Below, in pieces: positions 48,461 through 57,094 of a stretch of DNA of 64,000 nt (position 1 is the stretch's first letter; each line of letters starts with the position of its first letter). The notes beneath the pieces were generated by a model, which did not search any database, was not told the DNA's origin, and saw only the letters and a program-made list of their open reading frames with translations. The position numbers were made by a program, and so were the translations under genes. Source of the DNA: Pediococcus acidilactici (lineage in GTDB: Bacteria > Bacillota > Bacilli > Lactobacillales > Lactobacillaceae); assembly GCA_024970065.1 (NCBI GenBank), contig CP103908.1, forward strand, positions 744,001 to 808,000, given 5' to 3'.

Positions 48461-50272
48461 ATGGGACAACCTTCAGTATTCCCGCACGGGACCACAATTT
48501 ATAAACCGGAGAAGTGTTTTAACGGCTATACAATCGTTCCGCTGATTAACGACGGGGTTTTACTATTTGATATGAACGGAAATGAGGTTCGCCGTTGGAA
48601 TATGCACGCAATGCCGCCTAAATTGTTTAAAGGTGGCTACGTAATGGGTTCTTCGGGGAACCGTCATCCTGATTATGGAATGCAAGACGGAGTTAACTTG
48701 ATTGAAATTGACTATGACGGCAACATCGTTTGGGAGTTTGACAAACTTGAAAAGATTGACGATCCGGGCCGGGATCACCGCTGGATGGCGAGATCTCACC
48801 ACGATTTCCAACGGGAGGGCAACCCGGTTGGCTACTACGTTCCGGGCCAAGAAGCAAAACCGCTTTCGGGCAATACGTTGATTTTAGGGCACCAAACGAT
48901 CCATAACCCTAAGATTTCTGACAAACGGTTGTTAGATGAAATTATGTATGAAGTGGATTGGCAAGGGAACATCGTTTGGCAATGGTCCATTAACGAACAT
49001 TTTGACGAACTAGGGTTTGATGAGGCTGCCAAGAACGTCTTGTTCCGCGACCCTAACATGCGTTCTTCCGATGGAGGCGTCGGAGATTACCTCCACGTTA
49101 ATTGCATGAGTTACTTGGGACCAAATAAATGGTACGACGCTGGAGACGAGCGTTTTAAACCGAACAACATTATTTTTGACAGTCGGGAAGCAAATATCCT
49201 AGCCATTTTAGATAAGGATACGGGAAAGATTGTTTGGAGAATTGGTCCGGACTTTAATGCTTCACCAGAGCTAAAGAAGTTAGGGTGGATTATTGGGCAA
49301 CATCACCTGCACATGATTCCTAGAGGACTACCTGGCGAAGGCAACCTCTTAGTCTTTGATAATGGGGGGTGGGCAGGTTATGGCGTTCCAAATCCGGCTT
49401 CTCCAATTGGAACAAAGAACGCCACCCGGGACTACAGTCGAATTATTGAATTTGACCCAACCACTTTGAAGGTGGTTTGGGAAGTTACCCCTAAAGATTT
49501 TGGACACGCTATCCCAGTGGACGCAAGTAAATTTTATAGCCCGTACGTTTCTTCGGCACAACGGTTGCCGAATGGTAACACGCTGATTGACGAAGGGTCA
49601 GATGGGCGCTTAATTGAAATTACAAACGAAAAAGAAATCGTGTGGGAATGGATTTCACCATATTATTCGCATACCGATCCAGGACAACCTAAAAATAACA
49701 TGATTTATCGGGCGTATCGTTATCCTTACGACTACGTGCCGCAAGAACCAGTACCTGAAGAAGTGGCGATTGAGCCAATCGATAACACGACTTACCGGGT
49801 TCCAGGCGCTGGTAAACTAGGTGCTAAGAAAGTTATCGATGTAGAAGGAACTTTGCCATATTACGCTGACGTTGCTTTATGTGTGGCTACGGATGACGAG
49901 GATGATACAATTAATAAGGAAAAAGTGTTTGACGTTGATAAAGACTTCTTTGCGCCTCTGACCACTGCTACCTTTGACGAAGCTGTCTTAGAAAACCAGG
50001 AGAAGCCAGTTCTAGTCCTATTCGGCGCAGAAAGATGTGTGCACTGTAAGGCTCTGCATCCAGTTTTAGAAGAAGCGTTAAAAGAAGACTTTGCTGATGA
50101 CTTTATAATTCATTACGTAGACGTGGATGCCGAAACTAAGTTGGCTGAACAGCATAAAATTGCGGGAATCCCGGTCGTAGCCATCTTTAAGGACGGAAAG
50201 GAATTACAACGCTTTAATGGTGAACGTGATTACGATGACGTTTGTGATTTTCTGGAAGATGCCCTGAAATAA
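48461..50272 (+). CDS. Arylsulfotransferase-thioredoxin fusion protein
   Basis: Protein of 603 residues. Residues 1 to about 450 resemble the arylsulfotransferase (ASST) beta-propeller, with HVN at His212, the QHHLH cluster at 281-284, His349 in GHAIP, and repeated SAQRLPNGNTLI-type blades. Residues about 495-603 form a thioredoxin domain with CVHC at 526-529. Known ASSTs are exported, but no signal peptide is seen here, so it is probably cytoplasmic. The start is the ATG at 48461 after GGGGTG. It is surrounded by a TrxR-like gene and a Crp/Fnr regulator. The reaction is unknown: sulfate transfer, or a propeller co-opted for thiol redox chemistry. Confidence 0.8.
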   Translation: MGQPSVFPHGTTIYKPEKCFNGYTIVPLINDGVLLFDMNGNEVRRWNMHAMPPKLFKGGYVMGSSGNRHPDYGMQDGVNLIEIDYDGNIVWEFDKLEKIDDPGRDHRWMARSHHDFQREGNPVGYYVPGQEAKPLSGNTLILGHQTIHNPKISDKRLLDEIMYEVDWQGNIVWQWSINEHFDELGFDEAAKNVLFRDPNMRSSDGGVGDYLHVNCMSYLGPNKWYDAGDERFKPNNIIFDSREANILAILDKDTGKIVWRIGPDFNASPELKKLGWIIGQHHLHMIPRGLPGEGNLLVFDNGGWAGYGVPNPASPIGTKNATRDYSRIIEFDPTTLKVVWEVTPKDFGHAIPVDASKFYSPYVSSAQRLPNGNTLIDEGSDGRLIEITNEKEIVWEWISPYYSHTDPGQPKNNMIYRAYRYPYDYVPQEPVPEEVAIEPIDNTTYRVPGAGKLGAKKVIDVEGTLPYYADVALCVATDDEDDTINKEKVFDVDKDFFAPLTTATFDEAVLENQEKPVLVLFGAERCVHCKALHPVLEEALKEDFADDFIIHYVDVDAETKLAEQHKIAGIPVVAIFKDGKELQRFNGERDYDDVCDFLEDALK

Positions 50273-50295
50273 CTGATGGACAGGAGGGATTCCTG

Positions 50296-50949
50296 ATGGA
50301 ACAGCGCGATTTTGTGAAAAGTATTTTGCAGCATCCCTTAATTCGAAATCATTGTCGAATTGAAGAATACAAAAGAAATATTATCGTAAAGACCCCAGGA
50401 ACCCTAATTACGGAGATTGGAATTGTGCTCAAGGGCTATCTTAAGGCGATTATCTATTCTAGATATGGTAAAGAAATGTGTGAAACGATTTTCGGACCCA
50501 ACAGCATCATTTTAGAATATTTACATTTCTCGGGAGATAAACGGTCCACGTACAATTTAGGTTCAATTAACCAATGCCAGATTTGTTGGATTCCGATTGA
50601 AAATTTTTCAAAAGTGATTTTCGAAAATCCCGAACTTTCTAAAATGTACATCCACCAGTTAGCCAAACGAGGGCTGGAAAATCAGCGTTTGATCACCTGT
50701 TTGGGTTATAAAACGGTACGCGAACGGGTTGCTTACTGGATTATTAGCGGTGGTATTTCAGCGATGGAAAACACCGAAGCAACTGAGCTTGAATTCCCAG
50801 TCTCACAAGAAGTATTTTCAGAAATCTTACACGTGACCCGTTCATCATTGAATCAAGAGCTCCAAAAAATGAGTGCAGACGGACTTTTTACGGTGAAACG
50901 AAACGTGTTGAAGAATATAAATTACGCTAAATTAGTTAACGAGATTTAA
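50296..50949 (+). CDS. Crp/Fnr-family regulator of the redox operon
   Basis: Regulator of 217 residues. An N-terminal cyclic-nucleotide-binding-like barrel (about 1-140) is followed by a winged HTH (about 145-217, FPVSQEVFSEILHVTRSSLNQEL). It lacks the classical four-Cys [4Fe-4S] pattern at the N-terminus but has several scattered Cys, so redox sensing is possible. AGGAGG precedes the ATG, 23 bases after the ASST fusion. Autogenous control of its operon through the dyad at 45693 is a reasonable guess. Confidence 0.88.
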   Translation: MEQRDFVKSILQHPLIRNHCRIEEYKRNIIVKTPGTLITEIGIVLKGYLKAIIYSRYGKEMCETIFGPNSIILEYLHFSGDKRSTYNLGSINQCQICWIPIENFSKVIFENPELSKMYIHQLAKRGLENQRLITCLGYKTVRERVAYWIISGGISAMENTEATELEFPVSQEVFSEILHVTRSSLNQELQKMSADGLFTVKRNVLKNINYAKLVNEI

Positions 50950-50985
50950 AAACAAAAGACAGTTATACGAAATACCTCCTACCTA

Positions 50986-51018
50986 AAAAACCCCCGATTT
51001 TTGTGAATCGGGGGTTTA
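50986..51018 (+). terminator. Terminator of the redox operon
   Basis: AAACCCCCGATT pairs perfectly with AATCGGGGGTTT (6-base loop). The T tail after it is weak. Confidence 0.75.
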
Positions 51019-51167
51019 GTGTCTCGAGAAATTTGGTTGTCCGTGACTTTTTTCAAGAATTTTTGGGCTGCTTATGGGAGCGTGTTTATCTTGTTTCAAA
51101 AAAGAGTTACAATACAAACGGAAATATTGTGATGAATTGAACTTGTAAAGTGAAAGGGTTGTTAAGT

Positions 51168-52124
51168 ATGAGATATATCGTTACGGGTGCCGATGGAAAG
51201 TTAGCCGGACGAGTTGCTGAATTGATGTTAAAAGAAGTCAGTGGTGATCAGCTGACGTTCACTTGCTACAAAATGGAACGCGTACCCAAAGATAAACTGA
51301 AGCGTTGGGAAGATGCGAGGGTGCGAGTTGTTGAAGCTAATTACAATGATAAGGAATCGATGCTTAAAGCCTTTAAGGGCGGAGATCGACTCTATTTAAT
51401 TTCTGGTCTTGACGTGGGTAAACGCGTTCAGCAACACCGTAATGCAATCGACGCAGCTATCGAAATGGGCGTTAAACACATTACCTATACTTCATTTGTT
51501 GGGGCGAGAAATCCGGCGTATAAGCATATTTTTGTAACACCTGACCATACTGCTACTGAAGAATATTTGGAAAGTACGGGCATCGATTACACTGCTTTAC
51601 GCAACAACCTATATATGGAAACATTCATGACAATGCGGGCCATGTTAGCCTTTATGTCTAACAACCGGTGGGTCACAACTGCCGGGGAAGGTAAGGCCAC
51701 GCTAGTTTATAAAAACGATTGTGCTAAGGCAGGGGCTGCTTCACTTCTTGGAAAAAGTACTCGCAAAGTTTACAACATTGTCGGCTCAGAATCAGTTTCT
51801 ATTCGTCAAATAGCAGAAATGATCAGTGAGCGTTCAGGACAAAAAATCGAATACGTCCCAGCTACACCAGAACAATATTACGATTATTTGGAGGCTTTAG
51901 GGATTCCTCATGATATGTCTGGGGTCTTTTCAAAATCACCGGCGCCATTTAGCGCAAACGATGTGGTTGACAATGACCAATCGGTTGCAGACGGTTTGCT
52001 AGATGTTAAATCGAACGATATTGAGGAATTGACTGGTGATAAGCCTAAGACACCCGAAGAAGTCATTGGTGAGTTCGACTATATCTGGAAAGATCACATC
52101 ACTAATTGGCGTCAAATGAAATAG
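51168..52124 (+). CDS. NmrA/atypical SDR NAD(P)-binding protein
   Basis: Oxidoreductase-like protein of 318 residues. It has a Rossmann start YIVTGADGKLAGRVAE, the region TYTSFVGA, and DYTALRNNLYMETFM, as in NmrA and quinone-oxidoreductase-like atypical SDRs. I see no clear catalytic YxxxK. The start is the ATG at 51168. An in-frame GTG at 51150 precedes the likely AAAGGG RBS. It stands alone between two terminators, so no partner is suggested. Confidence 0.82.
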   Translation: MRYIVTGADGKLAGRVAELMLKEVSGDQLTFTCYKMERVPKDKLKRWEDARVRVVEANYNDKESMLKAFKGGDRLYLISGLDVGKRVQQHRNAIDAAIEMGVKHITYTSFVGARNPAYKHIFVTPDHTATEEYLESTGIDYTALRNNLYMETFMTMRAMLAFMSNNRWVTTAGEGKATLVYKNDCAKAGAASLLGKSTRKVYNIVGSESVSIRQIAEMISERSGQKIEYVPATPEQYYDYLEALGIPHDMSGVFSKSPAPFSANDVVDNDQSVADGLLDVKSNDIEELTGDKPKTPEEVIGEFDYIWKDHITNWRQMK

Positions 52125-52194
52125 CTTCGCAATCTAAATCAGGACACCATTTTTTAAATATGTGCGTAGATTAAAGGACAATGATAGAGAGTAA

Positions 52195-52226
52195 AAAACC
52201 GCTCGATTAATTCGGGCGGTTTTTAT
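52195..52226 (+). terminator. Intrinsic terminator after the NmrA-like gene
   Basis: AAAACCGCTCGA pairs with TTCGGGCGGTTTT (G-U pairs) and is followed by T residues. Confidence 0.8.
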
Positions 52227-52329
52227 TACGCGTTTGATATGTAAAATTGTTCAACATTTAAATTATTCGTTTGGGGACAGATTGGGAACAGGAGGGAATC
52301 TTTCCGCGATACTCATGGATAACTACCCA

Positions 52330-52373
52330 AAATCAAAAGTGCCGCAATCCCAGCGTTACCAAAGGATTGCGGC
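52330..52373 (-). terminator. Terminator of the tRNA-Gly gene
   Basis: A perfect 10-bp stem GCCGCAATCC/GGATTGCGGC (52341-52373) is followed on the minus strand by a T-rich tail. Confidence 0.8.
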
Positions 52374-52415
52374 AATTTTGATTCGTTATTGAAACCTTCT
52401 CAGAACATACAAAAA

Positions 52416-52486
52416 AGCGAACGACGGGAATCGAACCCGCGACACAAGCTTGGGAAGCTTGGATTTTACCACTAAACTACGTTCGC
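52416..52486 (-). tRNA. tRNA-Gly, anticodon CCC
   Basis: On the minus strand the 71 bases fold into a full cloverleaf with acceptor GCGAACG/CGTTCGC, a D-arm with AGTGGTA, anticodon stem CAAGC/GCTTG with loop TTCCCAA, and T-loop GGTTCGAATCC. The anticodon is CCC, which reads GGG. CCA is not encoded. Poly-T follows the gene on its 3' side. The rest closely follows Bacillus tRNA-Gly. Confidence 0.93.
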
Positions 52487-52680
52487 AATTGCAAAATTTA
52501 TTTTAGTCCAGTTTGGAAAAAATGTAAAGTAGAATTTAGTTAATTTACATGTTAAAACGGGTTAGCAAAAAGATTGATCATCCCGCTACTTCAACGGGTG
52601 CGAATTGGCTAGTTTTGGTGCCAATTTGATTTTTCGCGGTTATAATAGACTTGAAACCATCGCATTAACGGAGGAAAACA

Positions 52681-53541
52681 ATGATAAAACAGACATTTGA
52701 ATTTGATGATGAGTTACGGGTAAATCGTTTAGGGTACGGAACGATGCAATTACCTGGACACGGTGTCTGGGGGCCCAGTGCCGACGAAGCCAACGCGGTC
52801 GCCGTGGCAAAGCGGGTGTTAGATAGTGAAGTTAACTTCATCGATACTGCGGATGCGTACGGACCATTCTACGCAAATTTATACCTTAAAGAAGCGTTAA
52901 GGAGCTACCAAGGGCCACATAAAATGATTGCCAGCAAAGTCGGGTTCACCCGGCAGGGTCCGGACGTGTGGACGGTCGTGGGCGACCCGAATTACTTACG
53001 GCAACAAGTAGAATTGAACCTATGGTCTTTAGGACTGGAATCAATTGACTTAATGCAACTGCACCGGGTGGATCCCCGTTTTTCAATCGAAGAACAGGTC
53101 GGTGTCTTAGCGGACATGCAAAAAGAGGGTAAAATTAAGCACATCGGTTTGAGCCAAGTTTCGGTAGAAGAAATTAAACGTGCACAGGCAGTGGCTAAAA
53201 TTGCTTCAGTACAAAACCGGTATAACTTAATTGATCGCCGGGACGAAGCGGTTCTTGACTATGCCGAGTCCCAACACATGGCGTTTATTCCGTGGTTCCC
53301 GTTGGCAACTGGAAAGTTAGCTTCAGACCAAAATAGCATTTTGAACCAAATTGCCCAGAATCATCTAGCGACGCCAAGCCAAATTGCGTTAGCTTGGTTA
53401 TTGCAACGTTCAGAAGTAATTTTACCAATTCCAGGGACTTCAAATATTAAACACTTTGAAAGTAACATTCAAGCAGCGTACATTACGTTGGCACCTAATG
53501 AATTTGAGGCCCTTAATCAGTTAGCTGAAAAAGTTAATTAG
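52681..53541 (+). CDS. Aldo/keto reductase
   Basis: NAD(P)H-dependent oxidoreductase of 286 residues with the AKR barrel. The catalytic tetrad is visible as Asp in DTADAYGPF, Tyr in the same motif, Lys in SKVGF and His in LQLHRVD. IPGTSNIKHFESNI near the end is the cofactor-binding loop. GGAGG precedes the ATG, and a TATAAT -10 lies at 52641. It stands alone before the argS T-box. Substrate unknown, perhaps a small aldehyde. Confidence 0.88.
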   Translation: MIKQTFEFDDELRVNRLGYGTMQLPGHGVWGPSADEANAVAVAKRVLDSEVNFIDTADAYGPFYANLYLKEALRSYQGPHKMIASKVGFTRQGPDVWTVVGDPNYLRQQVELNLWSLGLESIDLMQLHRVDPRFSIEEQVGVLADMQKEGKIKHIGLSQVSVEEIKRAQAVAKIASVQNRYNLIDRRDEAVLDYAESQHMAFIPWFPLATGKLASDQNSILNQIAQNHLATPSQIALAWLLQRSEVILPIPGTSNIKHFESNIQAAYITLAPNEFEALNQLAEKVN

Positions 53542-53574
53542 CAAATCAAAACATACTCTGTTATAATGATTCAG

Positions 53575-53772
53575 TAATAAGTAGAATAGTAGTAATCTTC
53601 AGCGTTATCCTAGCGAGTCTGAGTTGATGGGAGTCAGATATAAGGCGGAGATGAAGGCGTGATTCTACGGATATTAAATTAAATAAATAAGTGGATTATT
53701 TTAATCAAGTAGAGTGGTACCGCGGGAAATCTCGTCTCTTACATTTAACGATGTAAGGGGCGTTTTTTTTCG
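53575..53772 (+). promoter_or_regulatory. T-box riboswitch (Arg) upstream of argS
   Basis: A TATAAT at 53562-53567 precedes the leader. Stem I is closed by GTAGAAT (53581) and GATTCTAC (53661), and CGT at 53658-53660 is a plausible arginine specifier codon followed by G. The conserved core AGAGTGGTACCGCGG is at 53711-53725. The competing terminator helix (53733-53762) is followed by eight T. Uncharged tRNA-Arg should favour antitermination and argS expression. Confidence 0.9.
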
Positions 53773-53788
53773 CAGAAAGGACGGAAAT

Positions 53789-55477
53789 ATGGATTATAAG
53801 AATCAAGTTGTTGGAGCATTAAAACCAGTTTTAAACGAATACCTATCGGATAGCGAAATCTATGAAAAGATTGAAGTGCCAAAGGAAAGCAAGCTAGGTG
53901 ATTTGGCTTTCCCAACCTTTACCTTAGCTAAGGTTTTGCGTAAAGCACCTCAAATGATCGCCCAAGATTTAGTTGAAAAAATCGACCAAAGCGACTTCGA
54001 AAAAGTTGAAGTTGCGGGTCCTTACATCAACTTCTTCCTAGATAAGCAAGCCTTTGGTGAAGAAGTCTTAAGAACGGTTCTTGACCAAAAGTCAGCTTAT
54101 GGTGATAACGACGATGGTCAAAACGGGAACGTTCCAATTGATATGTCGTCACCTAACATTGCTAAGCCAATTTCTATGGGTCACTTACGTTCGACAGTAA
54201 TTGGTAACTCCTTAGCCTTAATTATGGAAAAAAATGGTTATCACCCAATCAAGATTAACCATTTGGGAGACTGGGGAACGCAATTTGGTAAATTAATTAC
54301 CGCATATAAACTATGGGGTAGTGAAGAAGATGTAAAGGCTGATCCAATCAACAAACTTTTGGAATACTACGTTCGTTTCCATAAGGAAGATAAGGAGAAA
54401 CCGGAACTAGACGACATTGCTCGGGACTGGTTCAAGAAGTTGGAAGATGGCGACGAAGAAGCTACTAACCTATGGAAATGGTTCCGTGAAGTTTCGTTGC
54501 AATCCTTCAAGCAAATTTACGATAAATTAGGGATTACGTTTGATTCTTACAAAGGGGAAGCCTTCTATAACGATAAGATGGATGAAATCGTCCAAATTTT
54601 GGAAGATAAAAACCTCTTAAAAGAAAGCCGCGGAGCGCAAGTCGTCGATTTGGAAAAGTACAACTTGAACCCAGCCTTAATTAAGAAGACCGATGGGGCC
54701 ACCCTTTACATCACCCGGGACTTGGCAGCAGCCCTTTACCGTTACCGGACTTATAACTTTGTCCAATCACTTTACGTGGTTGGTGCCGAACAAACTAACC
54801 ACTTTAAGCAATTAAAGGCCGTATTGAAGGAAATGGGCTATGACTGGTCTGACGACATCCACCATATTCAATTTGGTTTGATTACGTTGAACGGAAAGAA
54901 ATTGTCCACCCGTTCAGGTCGGGTTGTCCTCTTGGATGAAGTCTTGAATGACGCGGTAACCTTGGCGAAGAAGCAAATCAACGAAAAGAACCCTGATTTA
55001 GCTAATGCCGACACGGTTGCAAAAGAAGTTGGGGTTGGCGCGGTAGTCTTCCATGATTTGAAGAATGAACGGACGAACTCCTTTGACTTTAATCTTGAAG
55101 ACGTTGTGCGTTTTGAAGGGGAAACTGGTCCATACGTACAATATAGTCGGGCACGGGCAGAAAGTATCCTTCGGAAGGCTGATAGCGAAGTTACAACTGA
55201 CCAATTGAAGATTACGGATGCGAATGCTTGGGATACCTTAAAAGCGTTGCAAGAGTTCCCAAGTGTAGTTCAACGTGCAGCAGCTCAATACGAACCATCA
55301 GTTATTGCGAAGTACGCCTTGAGCTTAGCGAAATCCTTCAATAAGTACTACGCAAATTCGCGGATTCTTGCCGACGATGCTGAAAAGCCAGCACGGTTAG
55401 CGTTAGTTAAGAGCGTTAGCTTAGTGCTTGAAGAAGCATTGCGCTTGCTTGGCGTTAAGGCACCGGAAGAAATGTAA
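53789..55477 (+). CDS. argS: Arginyl-tRNA synthetase
   Basis: Class Ia synthetase of 562 residues that charges tRNA-Arg. It has an N-terminal Add-1 domain, the HIGH-like motif [20 protein letters not shown] (about 115-134, with MGHLRS) and the ArgRS DALR anticodon-binding C-terminus. The KMSK-like loop is [10 protein letters not shown]. The start is the ATG at 53789 with AAAGGA upstream. The longer frame extends into the T-box terminator. The arginine T-box controls it. Confidence 0.96.
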   Translation: MDYKNQVVGALKPVLNEYLSDSEIYEKIEVPKESKLGDLAFPTFTLAKVLRKAPQMIAQDLVEKIDQSDFEKVEVAGPYINFFLDKQAFGEEVLRTVLDQKSAYGDNDDGQNGNVPIDMSSPNIAKPISMGHLRSTVIGNSLALIMEKNGYHPIKINHLGDWGTQFGKLITAYKLWGSEEDVKADPINKLLEYYVRFHKEDKEKPELDDIARDWFKKLEDGDEEATNLWKWFREVSLQSFKQIYDKLGITFDSYKGEAFYNDKMDEIVQILEDKNLLKESRGAQVVDLEKYNLNPALIKKTDGATLYITRDLAAALYRYRTYNFVQSLYVVGAEQTNHFKQLKAVLKEMGYDWSDDIHHIQFGLITLNGKKLSTRSGRVVLLDEVLNDAVTLAKKQINEKNPDLANADTVAKEVGVGAVVFHDLKNERTNSFDFNLEDVVRFEGETGPYVQYSRARAESILRKADSEVTTDQLKITDANAWDTLKALQEFPSVVQRAAAQYEPSVIAKYALSLAKSFNKYYANSRILADDAEKPARLALVKSVSLVLEEALRLLGVKAPEEM

Positions 55478-55504
55478 AATAAATCGCTAAATATTGTTAA
55501 AAGG

Positions 55505-55536
55505 AAACCAAGTGCGAAAGTGCTTGGTTTTTTTTA
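55505..55536 (+). terminator. Intrinsic terminator after argS
   Basis: AACCAAG pairs with CTTGGTT around a GAAA-containing loop and is followed by eight T. Confidence 0.8.
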
Positions 55537-55722
55537 GTGAAAACGAATGGGCGGTTGGGATTATTAAAAATTTAGTATTCTCACTAAAATTTAATATAAA
55601 GAACAAATTGCGTTTTTTTTGCCAAAAGCTACGGATTTTAAACGGTTCTCTTCAGGTTACTTTGGCTACAGATTTTTCTAAGATAGATGGCGTTAATTCG
55701 ATTTACAAAAAGGAGTTTTTTC

Positions 55723-56394
55723 ATGATTTCGCCAACTATTCAAACGGAAATTAAAGAATTTTATTTGGCACAACCAGACTTTGGAAATTTACCCATGCAG
55801 GAAATAGAACGACTAAGTGAAGCTACACGACTTAAACGGGTGCACCGGGGACAGTGGCTTTTTGACCAAGGTGAGGAGTTTAGCCGGGGATATTTTTTGA
55901 AAAACGGACACGTGAAGGTCACGGCGGTAAATGCGGAAGGTGACCTTACTTATCTATCATTTTTAACTCCCCAGGCATTTTTTCCGCTAAGGGGCATTCT
56001 TAATGGTGAAGAATACTGTTATAATTCAATTGCGATCACTGATTTAGAAGTATACATAGTTCCGATAGCAGAAATTCGACGGGTAATTATTCATAACTAT
56101 GCTTGTTTAGTTTCCTTTACCCAGCGAATGGAGCAACTGGTGGAGCGAACAACTAGTTTAATTGAACAAACAACCAGTTCAAACGCTACTCAACGAGTTT
56201 GCCAAGTACTAAGTGGCTTAAAAAAAGAATATGGACAAAGACGGGGAACGGTACAACAAATTCCGTTTCAAATTTTGTTAAAGGATTTAGCGGTGTTGAG
56301 TGGGACCACGACAGAAACGGTGACGGCAGTTGTTAAACAGCTTCAACAACAAAACAGGTTAAGGTATAATCGAAAGATAATTTCGTTTATTTGA
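55723..56394 (+). CDS. Crp/Fnr-family regulator next to argR
   Basis: Regulator of 223 residues with a cNMP-binding-type barrel (about 20-130) and a C-terminal winged HTH (about 150-220, with LLKDLAVLSGTTTETVTAVVKQL). It is distinct from the Crp/Fnr protein at 50296. The start is the ATG at 55723 after AAAAAGGAG, and the longer frame precedes this RBS. It ends 19 bases before argR, so the two are co-transcribed. A role in arginine control, like ArcR of other Firmicutes, is inferred from this neighbour only. Confidence 0.85.
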   Translation: MISPTIQTEIKEFYLAQPDFGNLPMQEIERLSEATRLKRVHRGQWLFDQGEEFSRGYFLKNGHVKVTAVNAEGDLTYLSFLTPQAFFPLRGILNGEEYCYNSIAITDLEVYIVPIAEIRRVIIHNYACLVSFTQRMEQLVERTTSLIEQTTSSNATQRVCQVLSGLKKEYGQRRGTVQQIPFQILLKDLAVLSGTTTETVTAVVKQLQQQNRLRYNRKIISFI

Positions 56395-56413
56395 TTTAGG
56401 ACGGGGATGAATT

Positions 56414-56878
56414 ATGAAGAAAGACGTACGACGCGATAAAATTTTAGATTTAATCAGCGAAAAACCAATCTCTACACAATTGGAGTTACTTCAAGCATTA
56501 GCGGATGCCGGGATCAAAACTACCCAGGCAACCCTTTCACGTGACATTAAAGAAATGCACTTAGTTAAACAGGCGGATATTACCGGAGCTTTATCTTATC
56601 GGGTGATGGATTCTAAGGAACAAGTAGAACCGGACAACAGTCCAATTCGAGAAGTTTTTCAGGAAAGTGTGACTAAAATTACCCAGGTTCAGTTTATCAA
56701 CATTGTAAAAACCGAGCCGAACCATGGGAACCGGGTGGCGGCAGTAGTTGATGACGCAAATATTGAAGAAATCCGGGGAACGCTTGCGGGATTTGACACT
56801 TTAGTCATATTTAGCGCGGACGTCGACGAAGCTACTAGTTTAAATCAAAAATTAAACGAATTGATGCAGGAACAATAA
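56414..56878 (+). CDS. argR: Arginine repressor ArgR
   Basis: Arginine-responsive hexameric repressor of 154 residues. An N-terminal winged HTH (KTTQATLSRDIKEMHLVK) is followed by the arginine-binding oligomerisation domain, with GTLAGFDTLVIF near the end. Most ArgR proteins have GDDT here, and this one has GFDT, which keeps the Asp that contacts arginine. The start is the ATG at 56414 after GGACGGGGATG-type sequence. The gene sits after a Crp-like regulator and near argS. Confidence 0.92.
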   Translation: MKKDVRRDKILDLISEKPISTQLELLQALADAGIKTTQATLSRDIKEMHLVKQADITGALSYRVMDSKEQVEPDNSPIREVFQESVTKITQVQFINIVKTEPNHGNRVAAVVDDANIEEIRGTLAGFDTLVIFSADVDEATSLNQKLNELMQEQ

Positions 56879-56992
56879 AAGCGAGGAAGCTTTCCAAAAG
56901 TTAGGTCAACTTAGTCAGGATTCAAGTAGAATCTACTTTGCAAGCAATGTGCGGGGCTAATTAGCGTAACTAGCGGAAGTTTTCTCGTTTTT
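56877..56992 (+). ncRNA. Multibranched structured element after argR
   Basis: A long closing stem (56882-56895 with 56975-56987, one bulge, extended by an A tract and T run) encloses about 80 bases that fold into three hairpins: AAGTT/AACTT (56898-56912), AAGTAG/CTACTT (56924-56938), and GCTA-TTA/TAA-TAGC (56956-56974). The shape is cloverleaf-like and ends in TTTTT. It overlaps the argR stop codon. It could be an elaborate terminator, a small RNA or a cis element. I do not recognise a family. Confidence 0.45.
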
Positions 56993-57094
56993 AAGTATTA
57001 AGACCAGTTTAAAAAGCTTTCGTAGGCAAAAGAAGCCTTATAGAATATGATAAAATACCAACAGTATCGTAATCTGTAATGAGGTAATGATTAA

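Noticed and set aside
55494..55754. 86-codon frame after argS
   Set aside because: It begins before and runs through the argS terminator, has no RBS, and overlaps the start of the Crp-like gene in another frame.
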